From Marchantia polymorpha subsp. ruderalis (taxonomy: Eukaryota > Streptophyta > Marchantiopsida > Marchantiales > Marchantiaceae), in assembly GCA_037833965.1 (NCBI GenBank), contig AP031357.1, positions 18,124,001 through 18,188,000 of the forward strand: a stretch of 64,000 nt of DNA, read 5' to 3'. This document shows positions 27,555 to 37,154 of the stretch, in pieces. Under the pieces are notes generated by a model. It saw only the letters and a program-made list of their open reading frames with translations, made no database searches and was not told where the DNA came from. The position numbers and the translations under genes are program-made. Every line of letters begins with the position of its first letter. The first letter of the stretch is position 1.

Positions 27555-27653
27555 GGGGACAACCACTGACTCGGCGTTCTCGGCGCCGTATGCCGAGAAC
27601 GCCGAGTCAGTGGTTGTCCCCTGACTCGGCGTTCTCGGCATACGGCGCCGAGA
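27555..27653. repeat. Triple fold-back (29-bp and 32-bp perfect inverted repeats)
   Basis: 27555-27583 is the exact reverse complement of 27593-27621 (29 bp, 9-nt spacer CGCCGTATG). Overlapping it, 27578-27609 is the exact reverse complement of 27622-27653 (32 bp, 12-nt spacer). One segment is therefore present forward, inverted and forward again. The two same-orientation copies are offset by 55 bp, which is not a multiple of three. The structure lies inside the F-box coding sequence. Confidence 0.95.
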
Positions 27654-27724
27654 AACGGAACAGATCCTCGTTGCTCGCGTTTAGCACAGTGCTCGGCACC
27701 GCTGCCACGTTCCGGCCCTCCACA

Positions 27725-28216
27725 ACCACATTGGCCTTCTCGTGCACGAAGAATATGAGGTCCTCCATGTGGAGTCCTCCAAGCTTGAGAGGAATCGCGA
27801 ACTCGGCTTGGTGCAGGTCGAGATTCATTCTTCTGACAAAGAAAAGATAGTACCCTCGCTGGAGCACGAGCTTTCTCCCTACTGCGGACTTCAGATACGG
27901 CCACTGCGACTCGCAGAACATCCTCCACAGCTTCTCGTCGCTCGCCTCCTCTCTCCACTCCTTGCTCACGACCACATTGGCCTTCTCGTGCACGAAGAAT
28001 ATGAGGTCCTCCATGTGGAGTCCTCTAAGCTTGAGAGGAATCGCGAACTCGGCTTGGTGCAGGTCGAGATTCATTCTTCTGACAAAGAAAAGATAGTACC
28101 CTCGCTGGAGCACGAGCTTTCTCCCTACTGCGGACTTCAGATACGGCCACTGCGACTCGCAGAACATCCTCCACAGCTTCTCGTCGCTCGCCTCCTCTCT
28201 CCACTCCTTGCTCACG
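27725..28216. repeat. 246-bp near-identical tandem duplication
   Basis: 27725-27970 and 27971-28216 are two copies of a 246-bp unit (82 codons, in frame with the minus-strand F-box gene). The only difference I found is CCTCCAAGC versus CCTCTAAGC. The near identity points to a recent event or an assembly duplication. Confidence 0.93.
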
Positions 28217-28413
28217 CAAGTGCACGCCGCCAAAGTACGGGGGTCGCGCACCTTCTGGAGCACTAGCATCGCCAGCAGCCGCTGTCGAACCTCCTCCGAC
28301 ATCACGAACGACAGCGGGCTCAAGGCGCCCGAGCTCCCACTGCTCATTGCGCTCTCCGCTTTCAGTCTTCTTGCCGTCCAACCTTCCATCCCGTCTAGCA
28401 CTCTTTATGTTCT

Positions 28414-28551
28414 CTGCGGCGATGGACCGCCGCAGTGCCAATTGCCTTCTAGATTCTGAGTCCGTGGCGGACTCAGACGCTGACAGTTGCAAATTCATGT
28501 TTGCAACGCACAGACGAGCGCCTGCGTTGTTGACACTGCAGGCGCTCGTCT
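28414..28551. repeat. Three hairpins between the F-box and TPR-SET frames
   Basis: CTGCGGCG/CGCCGCAG (28414-28421/28428-28435), CTGAGTCC/GGACTCAG (28456-28463/28469-28476) and AGACGAGCGCCTGC/GCAGGCGCTCGTCT (28512-28525/28538-28551) follow one another in 140 bp, with loops of 6, 5 and 12 nt. This is the gap between the two divergently oriented gene remnants. Confidence 0.9.
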
Positions 28552-28625
28552 CTGCCAGCATTGAGGGCGCGGCCGCGGCGATCGGGACCCGTTCGTCGAG
28601 GATTGACGTTAATGAAAATGGCTAG

Positions 28626-30248
28626 GGAGCGTGGACAAAGGTGAGCGCCATTCGGGAGGCTGCTGCCAAGTGTCCCGAAGGAAGGCCTACGCATTCAGAT
28701 GAATTATCGCATGAGGATTCGCAGGCTTCAGTGGAATCGACCAAAACTTGCAATAATTCGGCGAAGAGCCTTCAATCTTCATCGGCGGGTGTCGAGGCCT
28801 CGAAGGCAGGCACAGAGTCGGACAATGATGTGTGTGCATCTGAAGAAGTCCATCACCTGCTGTCCAATGGTTGCAGTCAACCCGCTGGTGCCTGCGAGGA
28901 AACAGATGCTTCAAAGACGTCAAAGCCCAAAGAGATCATCGATGCAGTGGTGGAGGAGTAACCTACTGCAGCAGCTCTTCGAATTCGGGGGAATCATCGT
29001 TTCGCCCGACAAGATTGGACCGGTGCAATCGAACTCTACACCCGCGCAATTCACAAAGCAATTCAAGAATCCAAAGAACAGATGTCCTTGAGTAACAGAG
29101 TCAATCATGTGAATGGCAACGGAGTGGAGATAGAGATGGAGGTTGTAATGGACTATTCCAACAGAGCGGAGGCGTGGCTGAGGATCCACCATTACGAGAG
29201 GGCGTGGGCTGACGCCGAGCGAGCGTTGTCCATCGATCCCCACCATCTGAAGAGCCTCTTCCGAAAGAGTAGGGTGCTTCTTGGTCTCGGAGATTATCAG
29301 CAGGCATTGACTCATCTGGATTCTGCTTATGCGCGTGCACCTTTTGATAAAGATCTTCTTGCTGCCATAAAACTGAGTCGGATTGGTGACCACCAAAGCC
29401 GACTGGGTGTTTATGAGCTGACTGATTTCTATCTCAAGGGTAGGTTCGCTGGGGAAAATCCAACATGTGCACACTACGTCGGTCCGATTCAGTTGAAAGC
29501 AGCTAGCGGGAACAAGGATCGTGGATTGTTCTTGACAAAGCATGTAAAGGCCAGGGATCTGCTCCTTGTATCTAATCCTCTGGCCATGTTGGATTCGATG
29601 AGTGCAAACAAATGTCAAAAAAATTCGCTTGATTATGGCGCAAAGGGTAGGCTTGATCCGGAAATCCAGGAAAAGCTCGTACATGCAGTCCGGGAGCGAG
29701 CGAAGGTATCCACCAAGAATCGCCAGAGGCTGCTGGCTCTGTGTCATGGCACCGATAGTGCGCAGCACGCAGTACCTTCCATGGATCTCTTCATTCCGGG
29801 CAGGAGGGTAGCCCCGGTGGAGACTTTGAATTTGAAAGAGGAGCGGATCAACCGCTTGGTGATGCGAAATGCCATCGAAAGGAACATGGTGTCGACAACC
29901 CTCGAGAGAAGACATGATACTACGAGAACTAATGCCAAAGATCACGAGGAGAGAGTTTTCTGGGGCTTGTGGGTGTTACCTTCGTTCATCAACAATTCGT
30001 GCATCCCGAACGTGTCGATGGTGGTGATTGGAAGAGCTCTGTTGGTGTATGCATGTAGAGATTTGAGTGCAGGAGAGGAGCTGCTTTGCAGCTACTTCAA
30101 CCTATTTCAGCCACTACCCCAAAGGCTTAAATTTAAAGGCACAAATTTAGTCGTCATTTCTTTAAAATACATCTATAAAAGGGCTTTAATCATACACACA
30201 AGAAGATATAAATTGCTTGTGAAAAATATGATTTATTATTTTCATTAA
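28626..30248 (+). pseudogene. TPR-SET domain protein, truncated at both ends with an internal stop
   Basis: A single frame runs from about 28626 to 30248, interrupted by one TAA at 28959-28961. Before the stop lies a Ser/Glu-rich stretch starting SAIREAAAKCPEG. After it comes a TPR region (GNHRFARQDWTGAIELYTRA, then SNRAEAWLRIHHYERAWADA and KSLFRKSRVLLGLGDYQQAL) and then a split SET domain (DRGLFLTKHV; FINNSCIPNV; GEELLCSYFN). Such plant TPR-SET proteins are SMYD-like putative lysine methyltransferases. Family similarity ends at FQPLPQR (about 30120). The cysteine-rich post-SET part is replaced by AT-rich sequence coding a Lys/Tyr/Ile-rich tail of about 40 residues. There is no in-frame ATG before 28626, where a TAG precedes. 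The first ATG after the stop (29082) would give 388 residues lacking the first TPR helices. Most likely a captured or decayed fragment. Confidence 0.7.
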
Positions 30249-30618
30249 ATCAAATATATCAAAAAAAAGATTGTCTAACATCCAAACATAGAAGTAAAGT
30301 CACACATTATTATTTGTTGAAACTATCTATGATATGTTCATATATATACAATGTAATTTAGTTTGACAATCACAAGCATTTTAAAGAAAATCAACACAAA
30401 ACATACCTTGTTTATCATAATGTGGCTAGATTTCCAAGAAACACATAATCCTTGTTGGGTAAGTTCCAAACCGCACGGAAGGCCTAACTGTGTGGGAACT
30501 GTCTCGGAGAGAGACTTTATAGACATGTCTGTGAAGATGCGGAATACCTGCACCTGGACAGAAAGTAGTATACTAAAAATTATAATTTGTGTGTTTGAGA
30601 TCCTTTACCAGCTTTCTT

Positions 30619-30652
30619 ACATAGTTAGACTAGCTAACTAGTCTAACTATGT
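30619..30652. repeat. 15-bp perfect hairpin with 4-nt loop
   Basis: ACATAGTTAGACTAG (30619-30633) pairs with CTAGTCTAACTATGT (30638-30652) around CTAA. It lies about 100 bp before the right junction of the inserted block. Confidence 0.95.
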
Positions 30653-30757
30653 CGTAGTCAAACTAATTAAAATGATTCAAACACTTTATAGAGGCAAGAC
30701 AAATAAATAGAAGGTGAGGAGTAAATAGCATGCCCTGAAAACGTATAAGTGGCGCCT

Positions 30758-30870
30758 ACTGACACGCCCCCTTGTAGTATTGACTTCAGAGCTCAAGTGC
30801 AAAACCATGACCTAGCGTGAAGCTTCGAGTATTATGAATTGGAATGTAAAACGCCGCAATTTGTAAATTC
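30758..30870 (+). pseudogene. Displaced stop codon and 3' UTR of peroxidase copy 3
   Basis: TACTGA at about 30758-30763 matches the terminal Tyr-stop of the peroxidase family. It is followed by CCCCCTTGTAGTATTGACTT and AGAGCTCAAGTGCAAAACCA. These match the 3' UTR of copy 2 (22786-22880) and the flank of copy 1 (minus strand, before 17914). No other peroxidase exon lies nearby, so this is the distal end of copy 3, separated from it by about 4.1 kb. Confidence 0.8.
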
Positions 30871-32490
30871 GATATAGCATAATAAATTAAATCAAAATTG
30901 AAATGTTTATGCTCAACTTTTTCCATATAAAGTTTATGAATTGTATGACATTGAGATATTTTCTTCAGCTACCGTCGGGTATAGTCTATATGAACAACTA
31001 ATGAATTAAAATCAAGCCTCTAGAGAAGTTTCATGTGTAGAGGACGGAAGCAGATAAAGTCAAGCCCAGGAAGACAACAACAAGCAATACTACGTTTAAT
31101 CTTGACTATCAATCGGAATACAAACACTACGACAGTTGCCATATCATCTAATTTGATCGCTTTTCTTACATTAACAATATTTTGTGAACAACAATGAAAC
31201 ATGATGAGGTTTCTCTATAATTTCATAATATTTCAATGTCAAATAAATGAATTTTTATAAATTCCTGGGTTAGCTATGAGTGGAGCACTCATCTCAATCT
31301 CTCATGCTATGAATAATTATGTCTGCCCAAAGTATTAAAGTATTCATACATCAACATCTGCAACAACCAATTATAAATCTATCTTAGTAATGCAGAATGC
31401 AAAGCAAAACAAAACTCAATCAATGTGAAGTTTCTACTTTGAAAAGCCTTTGAAAACAGCATCCATGTAATGGCTAGATGAAAATTATCATTCAACTCCT
31501 GCAAGTTTACCTGTCTCCACACCTGCACGTTCAAAAATAATAGCATATATATATATATATATATGAACTAAGTTTAGGGAGATACTTATTTATATGAAAA
31601 AAGTTAAAGGTGTCCAGTGAACAAAACTTAATGCATGAATGAACCAACATCCACGATTTGCATCCACGATCCAAGATTTACATTCTTGGTAGTAATAGTA
31701 CAAGAAACGCTTTTCATGATCATTTTTGCTAAAATAGTGGAGTTTTACAAAGTTCTCCATACATCAAACCAAATGTCCATCGTATCCATTTCCACTTAGT
31801 CCATTCGTACTTTTAGTCAAATGAATGGACAAAGTAGAAAAACACATGAGCTCATGTATTAGTTTTGATCATACAACATCTCGGATATGACATATATATA
31901 TGAGAAAAAATAAGTATGTATACCTTGTATCTACTCCCAAAATTTCATGTAAAATTTTAATCACAAAATAAGAAAACACAAAGATAAGGAAAATTTACTG
32001 CTAATCAAAAACGTTATAATTGTCATGAAGAAATCCATGGAAAGGAAATCGAATCTTCAACTAAGTTTGATAAAGATGTCACTTTCTCTCATAAATCAAT
32101 CTTATCATAAAATCTAAAAATTTGAACAGATTATCCTGTCATAACATGACCAGCATGTAAGTGAAAGAGTAATCATAAAAAAATTAATCCATTGGACTTA
32201 TGGGTATTAATTAATAATATTATATCAAAATTAATTGTGGTTACTTATACAAACTAATCTTTTCATTTAGAAATATATCTTTAACTAATACAAAATTCCA
32301 TTTGCATAAATTAAAATAATTGATTCTATATAAAACTTCACTTGTGCAATTAATCGATAGATCTCTCCGACTTTGAATGAAAATAAATGACTGTATCATT
32401 ATCATCAACAGAACACGATGTTTTTTCATTACATTATGAATCAGAAAAAAACTAAAGTTTCGTTTCTACTACTTGATTCTTAAAACTTAG
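30871..32490. other. AT-rich spacer
   Basis: No coding frame or RNA gene is recognised. An AT dinucleotide run occupies about 31545-31564. The composition changes abruptly to GC-rich at about 32520, entering the leader of the thioredoxin reductase gene. Confidence 0.6.
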
Positions 32491-33018
32491 AAGATGAAAC
32501 TATGCAATCAAAGGCTTATCAGTGACGACTCGGACTTGAGGAGGCGGCAGCAGCGAAGGAAGGCGCGCGGGAACCAACGTCGGACGAGCCGCGCCTCTAG
32601 CGCATTTAGATGCTTGCGCTGTCGGAGTCCGGGCGCATCGAGGGCACCTTCGCTCGCCGTCGTGCGACTGTGTGCTGTGCCAGGTCCCTTCTCGCACAAT
32701 TTCCTGGCCTTACAGTGCTCCAAGCAACAGGGATTGTTGTCGGATCGACGAGTTAGTCCGTCAGTGTTCACATTGGACTCGCTCTTTTGAGGTCTGGCTG
32801 CTTGAAAGGATTCGTGGAATTCTCTCTACTGCGTATGATCGAGGGTGCTGGAAACTAAAATTCGTGTGACGGAGAGTCCAGTTTCGAGGTCTGCAGGATT
32901 GAACGCCCGACTGAAGGATTGACGAATATCTTGTTCGGTGATCGAAGGTTGTTCTTTGTGCGCCGCGAGGGTAGTGTGAACTGACAGCCGAGCTTTCCTT
33001 GTTTTATTTTGAGCGTGT
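32491..33018 (+). promoter_or_regulatory. Leader and promoter region of the thioredoxin reductase gene
   Basis: GC-rich sequence rises out of an AT-rich flank immediately before the reading frame. Small frames on both strands (for example 32494-32790) have no recognisable domain. No clear TATA box was seen. It probably holds the core promoter and 5' UTR. Confidence 0.4.
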
Positions 33019-34137
33019 ATGCTGCCTCTGGCGAGACAGATTGCTCAGAGCCCTAAAACTCTGTACCGCAGAATATCTGCTGCTCTTGCCGCAGGCGTTT
33101 CCTCCCCCAGGGGTTACTCGACGGAGGCAGCGATGGGGGAGTTGGAGAAACTAAGCACTGCCATGTGCATTATCGGTTCTGGCCCTGCTGCGCACACCGC
33201 TGCCATCTATGCTGCGAGAGCTGAGGTTCACCCTATTCTTTTCGAGGGATGGATGGCGAACGGAATCGCGGCTGGAGGGCAATTGACAACCACGACAGAC
33301 GTCGAGAACTTTCCTGGATTCCCGGAAGGAATTTTGGGTGGAGAGTTGTGCGATAAGTTCCGAGCGCAGAGTCTTCGGTTTGGAACGAGGATTTTCTCCG
33401 AGACGGTGGTTCGGGTGGATTTGTCTATCAGGCCTTTCAAGTTGTTCACAGATACGAAGGAGGTTGAGGCAGACACCGTGATTATTGCAACAGGGGCCGT
33501 GGCCAAAAGGCTAGTTTTCAAAGGCGCCGGAGAGGAAGATGGAGGATTTTGGAATAAGGGAATCTCTGCCTGCGCTGTGTGTGATGGTGCTGCGCCGATT
33601 TTTAGGAACAAGCCTCTGGCAGTAATTGGCGGAGGGGATACAGCCATGGAAGAGGCTAATTTTTTGACCAAGTATGGGTCCAAGGTCTACGTGATTCATC
33701 GTCGTGATGAGTTCCGGGCCAGTAAAATTATGCAAGCTAGGACTTTTGCTAACCCTAAAATTCAAGTTATATGGGATAGTGTAGTAATCGAAGCAGTAGG
33801 AAACGAGAGAAACCTTCTTGGGGGTTTGAAAGTTCAAAATGTCAAGACTGGAGTCGTGACTGAGCTTCCAGTTTCAGGTCTTTTCTTCGCCATTGGTCAC
33901 GAGCCGGCATCAAAGTTTTTGGATGGGCAAATTGAAACCGACCCCGATGGTTACATCATTACGAGGCCCGGAACAACACACACAAACGTGGATGGAGTTT
34001 TTGCCGCAGGGGATGTACAAGATAAGAAATTCCGTCAAGCGATCACCGCCGCAGGCACTGGATGCATGGCTGCCTTAGAAGCCGAACATTATTTGCAAGA
34101 GCACAACATTCAAACTGGCAAGTCGGAACCGGAGTGA
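33019..34137 (+). CDS. NTR: NADPH-dependent thioredoxin reductase (NTRA/NTRB type), single exon
   Basis: An uninterrupted 372-residue frame matches the low-molecular-weight plant NTR along its whole length. It transfers electrons from NADPH through FAD and a redox disulphide to thioredoxin h or o. Visible are the FAD-binding GSGPAA (53-58), [16 protein letters not shown] (86-101), active-site CAVC (185-188), the NADPH-binding GGGDTA (204-209) and HRRDEFRAS (227-235), and the C-terminal FAD motif [11 protein letters not shown] (331-341). The first 38 residues, rich in Arg/Ala/Ser, look like a mitochondrial presequence. A second ATG at codon 39 (33133, context GCGATGGGG) would give the cytosolic form, and this dual use is known for Arabidopsis NTRA/NTRB. 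It lacks the extra C-terminal thioredoxin domain of chloroplast NTRC. The lack of introns contrasts with most neighbours and may mean retroposition or an intronless ancestral form. Confidence 0.97.
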   Translation: MLPLARQIAQSPKTLYRRISAALAAGVSSPRGYSTEAAMGELEKLSTAMCIIGSGPAAHTAAIYAARAEVHPILFEGWMANGIAAGGQLTTTTDVENFPGFPEGILGGELCDKFRAQSLRFGTRIFSETVVRVDLSIRPFKLFTDTKEVEADTVIIATGAVAKRLVFKGAGEEDGGFWNKGISACAVCDGAAPIFRNKPLAVIGGGDTAMEEANFLTKYGSKVYVIHRRDEFRASKIMQARTFANPKIQVIWDSVVIEAVGNERNLLGGLKVQNVKTGVVTELPVSGLFFAIGHEPASKFLDGQIETDPDGYIITRPGTTHTNVDGVFAAGDVQDKKFRQAITAAGTGCMAALEAEHYLQEHNIQTGKSEPE

Positions 34138-35151
34138 TGAAGAAAAGAACCGGTCTAGTTACCATATCAGTGTTGCAGCAGGAGTTTCAGGAGCATGCCG
34201 TACAAGCAACTGAGACATGCGTGTCGGTTTCTTCATGAAAGAAGACGACGACAGTCAACTCGCCAATAAAGTCTCAATAGATCTTCTTAGTTCCATTGTG
34301 TGATTTTTGTGCAAAGAGCGTGAAATTAGCGTAGACGTCTCCATCATGCTCACGATTAAATTAGGTAGAGTCTACAGTTACATACATTGGATCCATCAAG
34401 TCACATATTGTGGGTTGCAGGCTGCAAATTGTGACCATATCAACCATTTATCGCTGTGATTGGGGCACTCGTCTTACAGTTTTTTTAGCATCACACGCCA
34501 ATGTATCAAAGGGTCTTTCCAGCATCGAAAAGTTTTGTTCGTGGATTCCTAAGAAAAAAAAACTACGACTACGACCTTTATTTTTATCCTTGCAATGTAC
34601 CTGTTGCTGCTTTGATGATGGCTTAGCATACAATATTGAATAACAAACATGTACATTGTTCGCTATATCGGTGGGCCGCAATCTTGCACTTCAATTGATC
34701 AATGCAGGTGCTCGTCCTCATGTCCTGAATTTATGAAACGTCTAGGAGCAGACACGATTCTCGGAAGGCGCTTAGCTCTCGAAGTGTTGGTTTTTCCTGA
34801 AAAACTAGACCTCGGCCTAAAGCTAATTATTAGTGGTGATATTGCTAGTCGAGTTCTTAAATCTCTAGTATTTGTTGTTTATGTGCTTATGTATTTGGAT
34901 GAAATGAACTCATGGAAATATGCATGAGCCTTTCTCATCAAGATATATGTTGAAGACCTTCACTGACCTTCACTGACCTTCGCTGTAAAGAAGAGGAGTG
35001 CTACCACTACATTGTGTTTTTTTTTCGCCAGTTACCTTCATGCTCTGATTATCATATCTTACTCTTCCAGATTCATTCATAACATTCTGTAAAGGCCACA
35101 TGAAATAGCTGGAGAAGTCCTAACGATAGATACTCTGGACAACAAGGATAA

Positions 35152-35230
35152 TGTATTAGCAAGGATAACTTTTGAGCATACTGGATCGAATTATCGTCAA
35201 GTATGCTCAAAAGTTATCCTTGCTAATACA
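35152..35230. repeat. 31-bp perfect inverted repeat
   Basis: 35152-35182 is the exact reverse complement of 35200-35230, with a 17-nt spacer. The arms begin TGTATTAGCAAGGATAACTT. No gene, target duplication or further transposon-like sequence flanks it. Confidence 0.96.
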
Positions 35231-35701
35231 CAAAATAGTTGGAAATTAAGATGATGGGAGTTTTGTACGAACGTGCTCATATATAGTGGGTGCTGTAGTG
35301 CCATTTGGAATTAATTGGAAAATGAGACATCTTGTACTCAACAAGATAGTGCAGCTTGTCCCAATTGATTAATTTATCAAGCGTTTTACATGTTTTGAAA
35401 AGAGCAAACCTTCAACAACCACGCCCTTCCACTCCAGGTTGCAAGCCTCCACATGTCAAAGTCGAGAAAGAACAGCATACGCCTGCTCAGGGGACAATGC
35501 GATGCAACGATCTCGTTGAGTGGGTAGCTCTTTGAAAACCTCAACCATAACCTTCCGAGAGATTATGCTTATCATGTTCATCCCTATCGTGATGCTCAGT
35601 GAGCCGCACAACCATCCGCTCTGCCCTTTTCCATCCTATGTATCTTACATACGCTGAGGAGATTGGGACATAACTTATGTCGCATAAGTATTCCGCAGTC
35701 C

Positions 35702-35747
35702 GGTGTAGTAGATGAGCCTTTCCAGGTGTAGTAGATGAGCCTTTCCA
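35702..35747. repeat. 23-bp perfect tandem duplication
   Basis: The unit beginning GGTGTAGTAGATGAGCCTTT occurs at 35702-35724 and again, identically, at 35725-35747. Confidence 0.95.
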
Positions 35748-36489
35748 TCGATAGAGACTGTCGGTTACTTCCCGGTCAGATACCAGTACACAAGAAGGTG
35801 AATTGGTTCTATCGCTTCTATTTTTGATCTTCTACTCTGCCAAGGTGGATTTAGGTAGAACAGTTTATTCGGGGCTGCCTGAGAGAGACGCTACGAAACA
35901 CTCTTGCGAGTCCACCTACTCGAATGTTCCTGTACTCGGCGTGCGTAACAATTCCGCCCATTCACTCCACTAGACATTTCAGCCGATCCGTGGGTTATGG
36001 ACAGTCTACGTTCTCATGTTTTTCCACTTCCACGTTTCTATACTAGAATATTCTCCACCGGTTTGCTGTGCGTTTTAAAATCCCTTCAACTTTCCAATCA
36101 AGATGTGTTGTAGTCTGTGTGAATTCTTACATTACGTAGGATTTGGCACGTAAACCCAAGTTTCCATGCGTTTCACCATACATTCAGTGACAATGGTTTT
36201 GTTGGTCCATGCTCCAACCGTAACACTCTTTCGGCGATGGAGGATTACGGATAGACAATGTTCCGTTCGCCTGCCATGAGTTTTCCGACTCATTGCGGAA
36301 TTGAGACGTTCTATAATTCCCAATCCGCTGTGTATACTGACCGGTGACTTGCGCACGTCGCACATGACACATAACTTTCCCTGACTATCTAGTTTGTTCT
36401 TACTACATGGAGTTGTCTAGTTGGTAACTGTGAATCAGACTTCCTTTTCGGAGATGGTTCAACTCCAGATTGAAGATAGTTTGGTGGGT

Positions 36490-36522
36490 TTACTACATCA
36501 TATGTATTGTGTGATGTAGTAA
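36490..36522. repeat. 11-bp perfect inverted repeat
   Basis: TTACTACATCA (36490-36500) pairs with TGATGTAGTAA (36512-36522) over an 11-nt loop. Confidence 0.9.
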
Positions 36523-37059
36523 GCAGGTCATCGGGTCCAAGTTGGTCCGAGAGAAGTGAATCGAGACTGAAAGACAGTAATTTGTTACCGGAACCAGTGA
36601 TCAGAAAGTTTGAAGCAATAGATGCCATCATGACGGCAGTCAAACCAATAGGGAAACAATAGTCATCACTTCACTGGTTACGAGAGGAGGCGTCGCTTGT
36701 AATCGACCGGAATGCAGAATTGGCAAGGACTTCGGAGGAGAAGTGCTCAGTGTCGGCTAAGTTAAGTTCGATTCGTGCCAGCAGTGTCATCATAGACATC
36801 AGTAGAGGGAGCTGTGGTAACATCATAGCAACTTCTCTCCAAATCCCTCGAGTGGACCAATCCCCAACGAACTTAAAACTACAGAGGAAATTTATTTCCT
36901 ACAGCCACGTCTCAGACATCCAAGGAAGGATAAAACCGCATCAATTCTCAAGCCCGGCGAGGCGAAAACTCTAGGGCGGCCACTGCGAATGTTTGAGAAA
37001 CAAGCCTTAATGTTATCATCACAGACGTGGCAGAGAACGGATCGGAAAAACCCTTCACA

Positions 37060-37154
37060 GCTGTGAAGGACGTCGCACAGCATCCTCCTGACCTACGACA
37101 GAGGAAATCAGCTACTGGAGGCACCGGAGGAGGTAGAACGACGTCCTTCACAGC
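37060..37154. repeat. 16-bp perfect inverted repeat with 63-nt spacer
   Basis: GCTGTGAAGGACGTCG (37060-37075) is repeated as CGACGTCCTTCACAGC at 37139-37154. The left arm overlaps a self-palindrome CTTCACAGCTGTGAAG (37053-37068). The spacer is purine-rich with repeated GGAGG. It lies in a GC-richer island (36700-37450) without a recognised gene. Confidence 0.9.

Larger units (their letters stand above)
27069..28389 (-). pseudogene. F-box protein gene with internal duplication and fold-back frameshift
   Basis: The open frame starts at ATG 28389; an in-frame TAA lies just upstream. An F-box-like segment follows (about residues 22-66: SEEVRQRLLAMLVLQKV, then CVSKEWREEASDEKLW and FCESQWP). F-box proteins recruit substrates to SCF ubiquitin ligases through Skp1. 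A block of 82 codons from SKEWREEASDEKLW to HEKANVVV occurs twice in tandem with one base changed. After NEDLFRFSAPYAENAES the frame runs into a 55-bp fold-back insertion and stops at 27607. The natural continuation, beginning VVVPESRYAQRMWTKAQICN, resumes in the next frame and runs to a stop at 27069. Removing 55 bp of the fold-back would unite the two parts. The C-terminal substrate-binding region is plant-type but I cannot name the subfamily. Confidence 0.7.
26622..30757. mobile_element. About 4.1-kb block inserted in the last exon of peroxidase copy 3
   Basis: The left junction is inferred where copy 3 stops aligning with copies 1 and 2 (after about 26621). The right junction is where a TACTGA stop context and the peroxidase 3' UTR resume (about 30758). 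Between them lie a damaged F-box gene (minus) and a truncated TPR-SET gene (plus), several hairpins, and about 600 bp of AT-rich sequence at the right. No transposase, clear terminal inverted repeats or target-site duplication were seen, so the mechanism (gene-fragment capture by a transposon, ectopic repair or rearrangement) is open. Confidence 0.55.

Noticed and set aside
27742-28266. 174-codon plus-strand frame with an internal repeat
   Set aside because: It is antisense to the duplicated F-box region. The repeat is the 246-bp DNA duplication, not a protein feature.
28025-28561. 178-codon minus-strand frame overlapping the F-box gene
   Set aside because: It is a shadow of the F-box gene in another frame. 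Its apparent length comes from the duplicated segment and GC content.
29744-29945. Minus-strand frames opposite the TPR-SET gene
   Set aside because: They lie opposite a frame with clear TPR and SET motifs and have no motif of their own.
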